Shown: in pieces, positions 35,214 through 43,777 of the stretch
Layout of the letters: each line of letters starts with the position of its first letter
How positions within the stretch are numbered: position 1 is the stretch's first letter
NCBI GenBank assembly: GCA_944390825.1
Contig: CALXRG010000009.1
Span: 31,415-95,414, forward strand
Direction of reading: 5' to 3'
Source: an uncultured Akkermansia sp.
Lineage (GTDB): Bacteria > Verrucomicrobiota > Verrucomicrobiia > Verrucomicrobiales > Akkermansiaceae
DNA length: 64,000 nucleotides
Translations under genes and position numbers: made by a program
Notes under the pieces: generated by a model
Databases searched by the model: none
The model's input: the letters and a program-made list of their open reading frames with translations, nothing else
What the model was told of the DNA's origin: nothing

Positions 35214-37541
35214 ATGAAGACTTTTTCTCTTATCATGTTGGCTGCGATGAGTGCCATTCCGTTGTCTGCTCAGAGTGCAAAGGAGGTGGCGGATAGCTTG
35301 CAGATGCCCGAGTTGAAAGCCGGTGACACAGTTTTTAAGGTTCCCCAGGTTCAGGGTGCGAAGGTAAAGATCCTCGGCGCTGATTACGAGCAGATCATAG
35401 ATGAGGACGGCAAGATCAGTCCTGTCATTTCCGATACTCCTGTCCAGATTAGCTTTGAGGTAAAGAAGGGCAGTGATACTGCGGTCAGCAAGGACTATAG
35501 TATCATCGTCCGCGCCCAGGAGGAAGCCGGCGCAGATGTTAATCCCAAGCCGGATACGGTGCCGGCTCTGCTCGAATGGAAGGGCAGCAAAGGGGAGTTG
35601 GTACCGGGCAAGTTCTCCGTTCAGGCGTCAAAAGGTATTTCTTCTCTTCCGGTCAAGGAGATTGAGACTGAGCTCAATGGGATGCTGGATAAAAATGCCG
35701 AGCCCAAAGAGACTGTCCTTAAGCTGAATCTCATCAAGGAGTCTCCTTACAATCTTGGCAAGGAAGGCTACGAGCTGAAGATTTCCCACAATGGAGTTTC
35801 CATTAATGCCTGTACGGAAACCGCTCTCTATTGGGGAACCCGCACGGTGTTGCAGATCCTGGCTTCCAATGGCGGGAAGCTGCCCTGCGGGCGTGCTATT
35901 GATTTCCCCCGCTTCAGTGTGCGCGGGTTCATGCTGGATGTGGGGCGCGTTCCAGTGCCGTTGAGTACGCTTTACGATGTTGTGCGTACGATGGCGTGGT
36001 ACAAGATGAATGATTTTCATGTGCACCTGAATGACAATTACATTTTCCATGAGGAATACGTTGATGCCGGCAAGGATCCGTTCGAGGAGAGCTACGACGG
36101 CTTCCGCCTCGAATCCAGTATCAAGGGCAAGAATGGGCGTACTCTGCATTCTCAGGATCTGCATTACAGCAAGGCGGATTTTGCCAAATTCATCAAGTTT
36201 GCAAAGGCCAGAGGTGTCCAAATCGTACCGGAGTTTGATACTCCCGCTCATGCTTTGTCCTTCACGCGGATTCGCCCCGACCTGATCTATCAGGGACCAA
36301 TGAGCAAACCCAAGCGCCGCTGTGAGATGCTCGACGCGGCCAACCCCGGCACTGTCAAGTTTGTGAGCAAGGTTTGGGATGAATATCTTAAGCCTGACAG
36401 AAAACTCAAAAAAGCGGTTTTTGATGGTTGCACCGTGCATATTGGAGCGGACGAGTTCTACGGTTCCAACGAGGACTACCGCAAATACATGGATAGCCTG
36501 ATCAAATTCGTCAAGAGCCGGGGCTATACTCCGCGCGTGTGGGGTAGTCTCAACCAGAAAAAAGGGAAGACTAAAATCGATGCAGAAGGAGTCCAACTCA
36601 ATCTTTGGAACGGCGGCTGGGCCAAGGCTTGGGATTCGATCAATGATGGCTACGATGTCATCAATACCCAGGATGGCGCCCTGTACATCGTGCCTTTTGC
36701 CAACTACTACCTTCCGGGCGCTCTGGGAGCTTACGTATACAACGAGTTTGTGCCCAACAAGTACGCCGGAGAAGTCGTTCCCGCAGGCCATCCCCAGATG
36801 CTTGGTGCATGCTTTGCGATATGGAATGACTACACCGACCGCAGATACACGGGCTATTCTTCCTACGAGATGTGGCCTATGTTCAGCAAGTCTGCTGACA
36901 TCATGGGGGAGAAGACATGGGGCCCCGAGAAAACGCCACGTGCATTCCCTCAGCACCGTGAACTCGTCGACAGAATCGGTACTGCTCCGGGCTGCAATCC
37001 CCTTCATCTCGTGGACTGGACGCACTACGAGTACAACCAGCCTGCCACGGGTCCTGTTTCTCTCAAGAAGGGGGCCGTTGGGCCGAACTATCACCTGACC
37101 ATGGAGCTCAAGCTTAATAAGGCACCCAAGGGACAGGAGCAAGTACTGCTCAAAGCGCCACAGGGTGAGTTCATCGCGGTCATGAAGGACGGTACAGTAG
37201 GTTTCCGGCGTGATGATTCTGTTGAGTTCTCCTTTGAGTACAAGCTTCCTGTCGGGAAACAGGTGAAACTCGAACTCATCGGCACCCCCGGCAATACCGA
37301 GCTTCTGATCGATGGCCAAAAGGTTGGGAACCTGACTATCAAAACAATCAATAAGGAAAATCGCAGCCAGGGCCTTCATAGCACGTTTATCCTGCCGCTG
37401 GATGTCCTTTGCCCGTCGTTCAATGGGGAAGTTTCCAAGCTCCAGGTAGAGGTCACGAAGCCGGTGTCCGGTGCCACTCCATCTGCCGGCGGAGACAAAG
37501 CCCCGACAGAAGGCGTTGGTACCCCAGGCAGTGATATCTGA
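35214..37541 (+). CDS. Secreted GH20 beta-N-acetylhexosaminidase
   Basis: The protein has 775 residues. Signal peptide (MKTFSLIMLAAMSAIPLSA), an extra N-terminal beta domain (about 25-110), a GH20b domain (about 125-225), then the (beta/alpha)8 barrel from FPRFSVRGFMLDVGR. The catalytic pair Asp413-Glu414 is in VHIGADEFYG; His-Val-His-Leu-Asn-Asp (268-273) and WNDYTDR are substrate-site motifs. A C-terminal LamG-like beta domain (about 615-745) follows. It removes terminal GlcNAc or GalNAc from mucin glycans, fitting a mucus diet. Short Pro/Gly-rich tail; no sorting signal seen. Confidence 0.93.
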   Translation: MKTFSLIMLAAMSAIPLSAQSAKEVADSLQMPELKAGDTVFKVPQVQGAKVKILGADYEQIIDEDGKISPVISDTPVQISFEVKKGSDTAVSKDYSIIVRAQEEAGADVNPKPDTVPALLEWKGSKGELVPGKFSVQASKGISSLPVKEIETELNGMLDKNAEPKETVLKLNLIKESPYNLGKEGYELKISHNGVSINACTETALYWGTRTVLQILASNGGKLPCGRAIDFPRFSVRGFMLDVGRVPVPLSTLYDVVRTMAWYKMNDFHVHLNDNYIFHEEYVDAGKDPFEESYDGFRLESSIKGKNGRTLHSQDLHYSKADFAKFIKFAKARGVQIVPEFDTPAHALSFTRIRPDLIYQGPMSKPKRRCEMLDAANPGTVKFVSKVWDEYLKPDRKLKKAVFDGCTVHIGADEFYGSNEDYRKYMDSLIKFVKSRGYTPRVWGSLNQKKGKTKIDAEGVQLNLWNGGWAKAWDSINDGYDVINTQDGALYIVPFANYYLPGALGAYVYNEFVPNKYAGEVVPAGHPQMLGACFAIWNDYTDRRYTGYSSYEMWPMFSKSADIMGEKTWGPEKTPRAFPQHRELVDRIGTAPGCNPLHLVDWTHYEYNQPATGPVSLKKGAVGPNYHLTMELKLNKAPKGQEQVLLKAPQGEFIAVMKDGTVGFRRDDSVEFSFEYKLPVGKQVKLELIGTPGNTELLIDGQKVGNLTIKTINKENRSQGLHSTFILPLDVLCPSFNGEVSKLQVEVTKPVSGATPSAGGDKAPTEGVGTPGSDI

Positions 37542-37611
37542 GGCACCTGGCCGATTGCACACCTTTGGAAAGAGTCAGGGAAGAGTCACCCCATAAGCAG
37601 AACAGGTCACG

Positions 37612-37974
37612 ATGACACGCTCCCCCCAAGAGGAATATGACCTTGGCGCAGCCTGCTTCAAGGCAGGCAACGCCGCCGAAGGCGCCGAGCATTTACGCGC
37701 GGCGGCCTTCGGTGGCCACGAAGGCGCCCAAAATCAGCTTGCGCGTCTATACTTTGCGCGAGTGAAATCCCGGCAGGATGTAGCGGATCTGGAAGCCGCC
37801 GCACAAGGGGGAGACCACGTGGCCCTTTTTGTGCTGGCGATGTGTTTCATTGATGGTAAGATCATTGATAAGGACGTGGATAAGGCCATTGCTGCGCTGC
37901 AGGGGGCTGCCGGGTGCGGTAACAGGATGGCCCAATCCATGCTTAGTTCTACCTCATCCCCGCACAGCTCGTAA
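37612..37974 (+). CDS. Small Sel1/TPR-like repeat protein
   Basis: The protein has 120 residues. Helix pairs of Sel1 type: EEYDLGAACFKAGNAAEGAE, AAFGGHEGAQNQLARLYF, AAQGGDHVALFVLAMCFIDG, VDKAIAALQGAAGCGNRMAQ. No signal peptide. It probably acts as a protein-interaction module. It lies 70 bp after the hexosaminidase and ends before a terminator, so it may share that transcript. Confidence 0.7.
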   Translation: MTRSPQEEYDLGAACFKAGNAAEGAEHLRAAAFGGHEGAQNQLARLYFARVKSRQDVADLEAAAQGGDHVALFVLAMCFIDGKIIDKDVDKAIAALQGAAGCGNRMAQSMLSSTSSPHSS

Positions 37975-38029
37975 CACCTGCTGAGCTCAGTCCTTGCAGT
38001 CCCGAACGCGTTCGCAGACCCGGGTTCTT

Positions 38030-38060
38030 GTCCTGGAGGGGTGCCCTCCGGGACTTTTTT
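38030..38060 (+). terminator. Rho-independent terminator after the Sel1 gene
   Basis: GTCCTGGAGGG (38030-38040) pairs with CCCTCCGGGAC (38044-38054), followed by TTTTTT. Confidence 0.88.
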
Positions 38061-38249
38061 GCGGTCATGATGGTATTGTCCGACTCTCTGCTTTTCTCTG
38101 CCGAGGTCAGTTGGTAAGCCCTCAACTCAGGAACCTGCGTGAGAAGGGGGGATTGGGTGATTTCTACCTCCCAATGCCAATGCAGGACTGCGGTAGAGGC
38201 GGGACTTTTACGTGCTGAGATGGTGTGGAGCGTGGCGTCGTGACCGAAT

Positions 38250-38305
38250 GGTCGGAAAAAATGGATGTGAAGCGCCCCCGCGCGCCAGGATGGCGGGCGG
38301 GGGCG
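38250..38305 (-). terminator. Terminator of the nanA-PFK operon
   Basis: CGCCCCCGC (38273-38281) pairs with GCGGGGGCG (38297-38305) with an inner CGCC/GGCG stem; on the minus strand an ATTTTTTCC tract follows after about 14 nt. Confidence 0.55.
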
Positions 38306-38370
38306 AGTTCATTGCGTGGAGGCGAGTCGGCAGGAGGAATGCTACCTCCTGTCCGAGCCGTCCGGAGGCT

Positions 38371-39471
38371 CTACACTTTGGCGTGCAGGGATTCGTCGCC
38401 GAAGGAGACGCCGATTTCTTTGGCTGCCTGCACGAGCTGACTGTTGCCGTCCACGAGGTGCAGCGTGCGTACGGCCTCTTCAATGGGCATGGATACCATG
38501 TCAATGCGATGGAGTGCTACGGTATCACCGAACTTGCCTTCCTCGATGAGGTCGATGGCTTTGGCTCCGCAGCGGACGCCGAGGACGCGGTCAAAAGGAA
38601 TCGGGGAGCCGCCGCGCTGGATGTGCCCGAGGACGCAGTAGCGGGTCTCGATGCCGGTGATGGTTTCCAGCTTGGTGGAGAGGAAGGCAGCGATGCCGCC
38701 CAAGCGGACTTCGCCTTTGGTCTCTTCGTCGAGCGTGAGCAGTTTGCCGCCGATTTTGGCGCCCTCGCTGACCACCACGAGGATTTCACGCTGCCCCAGG
38801 GCTTTGAGCAGCTCGACTTTGCGGACAATGTCCTCCAGTGTAAACTCGATCTCTGGCATCAGAATCACGTCCGCACCGCCGGCGATGCCTCCGTAGAGGG
38901 CAATCCAGCCTGCGTGACGGCCCATGACCTCTACCACCATCATGCGCTGGTGGGAGAAGGCGGTTGTGCGCAGGCGGTCGAGGTTCTGGCTGACGATGGA
39001 AACGGCTGTCCAGAAGCCGAAGGTGTAGTCCGTCGCGCCAAGGTCGTTGTCGATGGTCTTGGGAACGCCGACAATGGGCAGGCCTATGTGGCGCAGTTCC
39101 AGGCCGATGGTTTGGGAGCCGTCTCCCCCTACGACGATAAGGGCTTTGAGTTCGAGTCGGTCGACGGTTTCTTTGCTTCGCTTGAGGACGTCGGCGGCGA
39201 TTTGCATGCGGCCCCCTATGCCGCTTTTAACGGTGAAGTTGCCTTTGTTGACGGTGCCGAGGATGGTGCCGCCTTGGGAGCGGATGTTGTGGCACACCTT
39301 CGGGGTGAGGATTTCGTAGCGCTCGTTTTCGGGGGTGGAGAGGAGGCCCTCGAAGCCGTCATAAAAACCGTACACCGTCCATCCGCGGGCCGTGGCGGCA
39401 GCGACGGCACCTTCGATCACTGCGTTGAGTCCGGGGCAGTCGCCGCCGGCGTTAAGAATACCGATGTTCAT
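38371..39471 (-). CDS. pfkA: 6-phosphofructokinase, catalytically complete copy
   Basis: The protein has 366 residues. Motifs: ILNAGGDCPGLNAVIEG, GGTILGT, GGDGS at 115-119, PKTIDND at 137-143 with catalytic Asp141, MGRHAGWIALYGG, PEIEF, LGHIQRGGSP. Gly in GGDGS (where PPi-dependent enzymes have Asp) favours ATP as phosphoryl donor even though Lys138 is present; this is family knowledge. It phosphorylates fructose-6-phosphate in glycolysis. It is the last gene of a five-gene operon, 6 bp after the pseudo-carboxypeptidase, and is a paralogue of the PFK at 40461-41606. Confidence 0.92.
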   Translation of the reverse strand: MNIGILNAGGDCPGLNAVIEGAVAAATARGWTVYGFYDGFEGLLSTPENERYEILTPKVCHNIRSQGGTILGTVNKGNFTVKSGIGGRMQIAADVLKRSKETVDRLELKALIVVGGDGSQTIGLELRHIGLPIVGVPKTIDNDLGATDYTFGFWTAVSIVSQNLDRLRTTAFSHQRMMVVEVMGRHAGWIALYGGIAGGADVILMPEIEFTLEDIVRKVELLKALGQREILVVVSEGAKIGGKLLTLDEETKGEVRLGGIAAFLSTKLETITGIETRYCVLGHIQRGGSPIPFDRVLGVRCGAKAIDLIEEGKFGDTVALHRIDMVSMPIEEAVRTLHLVDGNSQLVQAAKEIGVSFGDESLHAKV

Positions 39472-39477
39472 GTGTTG

Positions 39478-40464
39478 TTACCTGACTTTTTGTTTTGAAT
39501 CTTGAAGAATGATGAATTTGGAGATGTCTGACACGTCCGATGTGGTTTGCCAGTTTTCCCAGGCCGCCCAGCCATCGCGCAGGAAGCGGTTGGCCAGGGT
39601 GTAGCGCTGGTTGGGGGATTGCATGCCCAGCATGACGATAATCATGCGTTGCGGATAGGTGGAATCAATGCCGGTGAGGGGATTGTTGCGCTTGACGGAA
39701 GCACGCCGGATGGAGGCCATGAGGCAGGAGCCGGCACTCGCGGAGCGCGCCGCTTTGATGCCTTCTACGGAGTCTCCCATTGCCAGCAGACGGTTGGAGT
39801 TGGTGACATACTTGGAGCTCACGGTGCCGTTCGGGTGGACGACGTTGAGTGTGGCCCCCCGCTGGGAGCAGATGCTGCGCAGGGTGGCGTTGTCCATGGC
39901 GTAGAGGGAGAGCAGTACCATGTCACGGGCCGACGATTGGGAGATAACGGAGCCGCTTGGGCCTTTGAAGTAGGTGGACTTCATGCCCAGTGTGTTGCGG
40001 GCCAGTACGTTCATCTGCGTGGTGAAGGCTCCGATGGGATCGCTGCGATCCAGCACGGAGCCACAGGCGTGTGCCAGGGTGATGGCGCATCCGCTGTCAT
40101 CCCACATGAGTGCTGAGTAGAGGGCGTCACGCAGCGAGATGGAGTCACCGGGCGAGAGGCGCAGCAGGTTTGTGCGCGGTGCGGAGAGTACTTGCACCGG
40201 CACGGTGAGCATGGTGTTCATGCTGATGTTTTGCTGCTGCATCCAGTCGAGTACGACGATGGCCGTGGCAACGTTGGCCAGCATGCCGATGGGCCGGCGT
40301 TCATTGGCTGCATAGGAGTAGAGTACGCGGCCGGAGTATGCTTCCATCGCGACGTAGCTGGGGGCTGTTTGCTCTGGCCGCGGTGTGTCCACTCCCGTGC
40401 ATGCGCTCAGGATGGCTGCGGCTGTTGCCAACAGAACCGCCCGTATGGTCAGCGTCCTGCTCAT
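39478..40464 (-). CDS. D,D-carboxypeptidase-like lipoprotein lacking catalytic motifs
   Basis: The protein has 328 residues. A lipoprotein signal (LLATAAAILSAC, Cys22) precedes a domain with the layout of PBP5/DacA enzymes: YVAMEAYSGRVLYSYAANERR, then LLRLSPGDSISLRDALYSALM, HACGS, NTLGMKSTYFKGPSG, SARDMVLLSLYAM, NSNRLL, VEGIKAARSASAGSCLMAS. The SxxK nucleophile motif is replaced by RPIGMLANVATA, the SxN motif by DDSGC, and the KTG motif by KAA. All three catalytic boxes are therefore lost although the frame is intact. It overlaps the upstream PFK stop by 4 bp (ATGA) and is followed 6 bp later by the other PFK. A binding or structural role in the periplasm is more likely than hydrolysis. Confidence 0.78.
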   Translation of the reverse strand: MSRTLTIRAVLLATAAAILSACTGVDTPRPEQTAPSYVAMEAYSGRVLYSYAANERRPIGMLANVATAIVVLDWMQQQNISMNTMLTVPVQVLSAPRTNLLRLSPGDSISLRDALYSALMWDDSGCAITLAHACGSVLDRSDPIGAFTTQMNVLARNTLGMKSTYFKGPSGSVISQSSARDMVLLSLYAMDNATLRSICSQRGATLNVVHPNGTVSSKYVTNSNRLLAMGDSVEGIKAARSASAGSCLMASIRRASVKRNNPLTGIDSTYPQRMIIVMLGMQSPNQRYTLANRFLRDGWAAWENWQTTSDVSDISKFIILQDSKQKVR

Positions 40465-41606
40465 GACTTTTTCTTGCCTGTTCTCGCCGGCGTGGGTTTT
40501 GCGGAGGTGAGGTCATCCGGCTCCCGGTCGCCGAAGATGATGCCGAGATCGCGAGCTGTGCGCACGATCTGACTGTCCTGCTGGACGAGGCGGGGCATCT
40601 TGACGGATTCTTCAATGCTGACGGAGCCTACGTTGAGGCCTTCCAGGACGAGGGAGCTGCCGAACTTCTTCTGCTCAATGAGGTTGACGGCTTCGACGCC
40701 GAAGCGGAGTCCGAGGATGCGGTCAAAGGCACAGGGGGAGCCGCCGCGTTGGGTATGTCCCAGCACGCAGTAGCGGGTTTCGATGCCTGTGCGTTCCTGA
40801 AGCTCGCGGGAGAGCCGGTTGCCGATGCCGCCCAGTCGCTCGTCGCCGTTGTCTTTATTGCGGATGGTGACGGGAGTGCCGTTGAGTCTGGCCCCTTCTG
40901 CCACGACAACGATGATTTCGCGCTGTCCGGAGTTTTTGCGGGCTTTGATGCAGCGGACGACTTTTTCGATGTCAAAGTCGATTTCGGGGACGAGAACGAC
41001 GTCGGCCGCGGTGGAGATGCCGCTGTAGAGGGCGATCCAGCCGGAGTTGTCGCCCATGACTTCGATGACCATCATGCGCTGGTGGGAGTTGGCGGTTGTG
41101 CGAATGCGGTCGATGGAGTCACAGACGACACCGACAGCACTCTGGAAGCCGAAGGTGAAGTCGGAGGCGACGCAAAGGTCGTTGTTGATGGTCTTGGGGA
41201 TTGTGATTACCGGCAAGCCTTCGTTTGAGAGTAGCCTCGCTGTTTTTGCAGAGCCGTCGCCGCCGATGACTACAAGAGCCTGAAGTCCCAAGGCTGTGAT
41301 GGTTTTCTTTGCTTTTGCCATCACGTCTTTGTCTATCGACGGTCGACCGAACTTGTTGTACCGGACAATGAAGTTGCCGGTGTTGGTGGTGCCGAGGATG
41401 GTTCCGCCACGGGAGCGGATTTTGTGTGTTTTGATGGGGGTCAGGATTTCGTAGCGTCTGCCGCCGGCTACGGGAAGCAGACCTTCAAAACCATCGTGGA
41501 AACCGATGACTCGCCATCCGCGGCTGTAGGCCGCGGAGACGAAGCCTTCGATCACAGCATTGATGCCGGGGCAGTCGCCGCCGGAGTTGAGGATGCCGAT
41601 AATCAT
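40461..41606 (-). CDS. 6-phosphofructokinase paralogue with catalytic Asp replaced by Asn
   Basis: The protein has 381 residues, clearly of the PFK family (ILNSGGDCPGINAVIEG, GGTILGT, GGDGS 115-119, MGDNSGWIALYSG, PEIDF, LGHTQRGGSP). The invariant PKTIDND motif reads PKTINND, so the catalytic base (Asp127 in E. coli) is Asn141; the codon is AAC, and the paralogue downstream has GAC at the same place. A Lys-rich tail (TPARTGKKKS) extends the C-terminus. It may be a regulatory subunit of a hetero-oligomer with the intact paralogue, like the alpha subunit of plant PPi-PFK, or have low activity; this is inference. Confidence 0.88.
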   Translation of the reverse strand: MIIGILNSGGDCPGINAVIEGFVSAAYSRGWRVIGFHDGFEGLLPVAGGRRYEILTPIKTHKIRSRGGTILGTTNTGNFIVRYNKFGRPSIDKDVMAKAKKTITALGLQALVVIGGDGSAKTARLLSNEGLPVITIPKTINNDLCVASDFTFGFQSAVGVVCDSIDRIRTTANSHQRMMVIEVMGDNSGWIALYSGISTAADVVLVPEIDFDIEKVVRCIKARKNSGQREIIVVVAEGARLNGTPVTIRNKDNGDERLGGIGNRLSRELQERTGIETRYCVLGHTQRGGSPCAFDRILGLRFGVEAVNLIEQKKFGSSLVLEGLNVGSVSIEESVKMPRLVQQDSQIVRTARDLGIIFGDREPDDLTSAKPTPARTGKKKS

Positions 41607-41630
41607 GGATGTGTTGAAACTGAGGTCAAA

Positions 41631-42821
41631 TTACTTCTTGGAACAGGGAGCCGGGATGGCTCCAAAGTAGTGGGCGCAGTTCCAAAGTGCGCGGGGGTGG
41701 TGGAAGAAGGATTTCCACATGCTGCCTTTGAGCGTGTTGGAGGGTGAGCCGTCGCGCTCGCAGTAGCCGTACCATTCGCCGTGTTCCTGATCCTGCAGGT
41801 GGGAGAAGGCCCAGTCGCGGATGCGTTTGTGCCATTCGGCGTATTCTTCTTTGCCGGTCATGACGTAGGCCAGGCAGGTTCCGATGAGGGCTTCGTCATG
41901 CGGCCACCAGAACTTCATGTTGTGCCAGTACTCCTGTACGGAGCCTCCGTAGACGTCCGTGTAGTAGAGCAGACCACCGAACTTCGGGTCCCAGCCGCGG
42001 GCCAGTGACCAGTCGATCATTTTGCAACCCGTTTCGATGAGCTTCGGGTCGTTGCCGCGCAAGCGGGCTTCCTCCAGGACGAACCAGCCGCCTTCGATGG
42101 CATGGCCGGGGTTTTGGGTGCGCTCATCGAAGTGGTCGATGATGGAGCCGTCGGGCGCGACGTTTTCCATCACGGCTTGGATGTCGTCCTTCATGAACAG
42201 GGTCTGGAGATCCGTGATGCAGCGGTCGCACCAGCCGGTGTAGAAACCGTCGGCATCGCCGAGGTACTTGCGCATTTCCTGGGCGGTTACCAGCATGATC
42301 ATGCGGCAGCCGAGGTTTTCGGACGGGCGCTTGCCTGTGGTTTTGGGAAGCATCTTGCCGGGGGTGAAGAAGATGTCTGCAAAGATGTCAAACCAGTGGC
42401 GGGCCCGCTCGGCGCTGTGCGGATCGCCCGTGGCACCGAAGTGAGCAGCCCAGGCGATGGCGGCGAAGCACTCGCTGTAGGCGTAGCGGCGTTTGCGGAT
42501 GGGGGTGCCGTCTGCCGTGACGTGGAAGTACATGCGGCCATCTGCCGGGTCGACGCACTTGGTTTCCAGGAAGTTCAGGGCGCTTTCGGCGTATTTGAGC
42601 CACTCGGGACGCTGCTCGATGCTGTTGTAGCAGGTCAGCAGCATCCAGGCCATGCGGCCCTGGGCCCAAACGTTTTTATCCGTGTCCACCAAGGTCCCGT
42701 CAGCCTCAAAGCAGTGGTAGAGTCCGCCGTTGACTTCGTCGTAGGCGCGGGGAAACCAGAACGGTACGACTTCGTTGAGCAACTTGTCTTTGTAGAATTC
42801 CCCAAGAGCTTTTGTATCCAT
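41631..42821 (-). CDS. N-acylglucosamine 2-epimerase (RnBP/AGE family)
   Basis: The protein has 396 residues, normal for the (alpha/alpha)6-barrel AGE family. Motifs: FWFPRAYDEVNGGLYHCFE, KNVWAQGRMAWMLL, YAYSECFAAIAWAA, NPGHAIEGGWFVLEEA, YWHNMKFWWPHDEALIG and HGEWYGYCERDG, which include the conserved catalytic His residues. It would convert N-acetylmannosamine to N-acetylglucosamine. It follows nanA by 32 bp, which fixes its role in sialic-acid use rather than cellobiose epimerisation. Confidence 0.92.
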   Translation of the reverse strand: MDTKALGEFYKDKLLNEVVPFWFPRAYDEVNGGLYHCFEADGTLVDTDKNVWAQGRMAWMLLTCYNSIEQRPEWLKYAESALNFLETKCVDPADGRMYFHVTADGTPIRKRRYAYSECFAAIAWAAHFGATGDPHSAERARHWFDIFADIFFTPGKMLPKTTGKRPSENLGCRMIMLVTAQEMRKYLGDADGFYTGWCDRCITDLQTLFMKDDIQAVMENVAPDGSIIDHFDERTQNPGHAIEGGWFVLEEARLRGNDPKLIETGCKMIDWSLARGWDPKFGGLLYYTDVYGGSVQEYWHNMKFWWPHDEALIGTCLAYVMTGKEEYAEWHKRIRDWAFSHLQDQEHGEWYGYCERDGSPSNTLKGSMWKSFFHHPRALWNCAHYFGAIPAPCSKK

Positions 42822-42853
42822 GGCTTTGGTGATGCAAGGGGGGTGAGAGGGAA

Positions 42854-43777
42854 TTACTTGTTGATGGCCCAGTCGAAGAAGCCGATGGCGGACAGTTCGC
42901 TGCGGAGCTGGGCGATGGTTGCGGTGTCAGGGGTGCCCATCGGCAGGCGTGCCGGGCCCAGATCAACACCCCACCAGCCCATGATGGCTTTGCAGCAGCC
43001 CATGTAGCCCTTGGAGGCGATGATGTTGATCATCTTGACGGAGAGCAGCTGCAGGCGACGGGCTTCTGCGATGTCGCCGGCTTCGAAGGCTTTGATGATG
43101 TCCTGGTACAGTTTGGGAGCATAGTTAAAGGAGGAACCGACTCCGCCTTTGGCACCGGTTGCAAGGGCACCCAGGAACCATTCATCCACGCCCCAGGGGC
43201 AATCGTACTTGCCTCCTTCGTAGTTCAGCGCTTCCATGTAGAGAGCGAGATCCGGATTGGTGAACTTGAGTCCTGCGAAGTTCGGGATCTTTTTGGCGGC
43301 AGCCTCCATAATCTTGCAGGGATTGAAGGCGACGTGGGTCAGCGCGGGGATGTCGTAGAAATAGTAGGGAAGCTCCGGGGCGCCTGAAGCTTCAAAGGCG
43401 CAGCAGTCAACGAGGGCATCCACGCTGCCCGGTTTGAAGTAGCAGGGGGAATTGCTGGCTGTAGCGACAGCTCCACACTTGACGGCATAGGCTGCGAGCT
43501 CCCGGCCGTCATAGACGCTGTTGCCGCCGGTGTGTACGACAAACTGAATGCCATGCTTGGCTCCGGCTTCACCCCAGGCTGCCATGTTTTCTTTGCGCTC
43601 GGTGAGCTGCATGTGGGCGGATTCCCCTGTGGAACCAGTGATGAAGGCAAGCTTGATGCCCTGAGATGCCAGGAAAGCTGCTTGAGCGTCCACGGCGTTG
43701 GGATTGCAGGTGCCGTCAGCATTCATCGGAGTGTGGGTGGCTGCTACAAGCCCGGTCAGTTTGAGGTCAGTATTCAT
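42854..43777 (-). CDS. nanA: N-acetylneuraminate lyase
   Basis: The protein has 307 residues from the ATG at 43777. It is a DapA/NanA class I aldolase: GSTGESAHMQLTERKE, YYFYDIPALTHVAFNP with Tyr141, and Schiff-base Lys171 in AGLKFTNPD. The GSTGE (not GTTGE) loop and the epimerase next door favour NanA over dihydrodipicolinate synthase. It splits sialic acid into N-acetylmannosamine and pyruvate. It is the first of five tightly packed genes. The longer upstream frame is A+T-rich non-coding sequence; a weak TTGAAA-16-TTAAAA pair lies about 65 nt upstream. No sialidase or transporter is in the window. Confidence 0.92.
   Translation of the reverse strand: MNTDLKLTGLVAATHTPMNADGTCNPNAVDAQAAFLASQGIKLAFITGSTGESAHMQLTERKENMAAWGEAGAKHGIQFVVHTGGNSVYDGRELAAYAVKCGAVATASNSPCYFKPGSVDALVDCCAFEASGAPELPYYFYDIPALTHVAFNPCKIMEAAAKKIPNFAGLKFTNPDLALYMEALNYEGGKYDCPWGVDEWFLGALATGAKGGVGSSFNYAPKLYQDIIKAFEAGDIAEARRLQLLSVKMINIIASKGYMGCCKAIMGWWGVDLGPARLPMGTPDTATIAQLRSELSAIGFFDWAINK

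Noticed and set aside
35628..37562. 644-codon open frame antisense to the GH20 gene
   Set aside because: No domain, and the plus-strand hexosaminidase has signal peptide, catalytic motif and promoter.
40461..41606. The Asn in PKTINND as a sequencing error
   Set aside because: Cannot be excluded from one sequence, but the surrounding frame is clean and the codon differs by one base from GAC; reported as a finding with a check.
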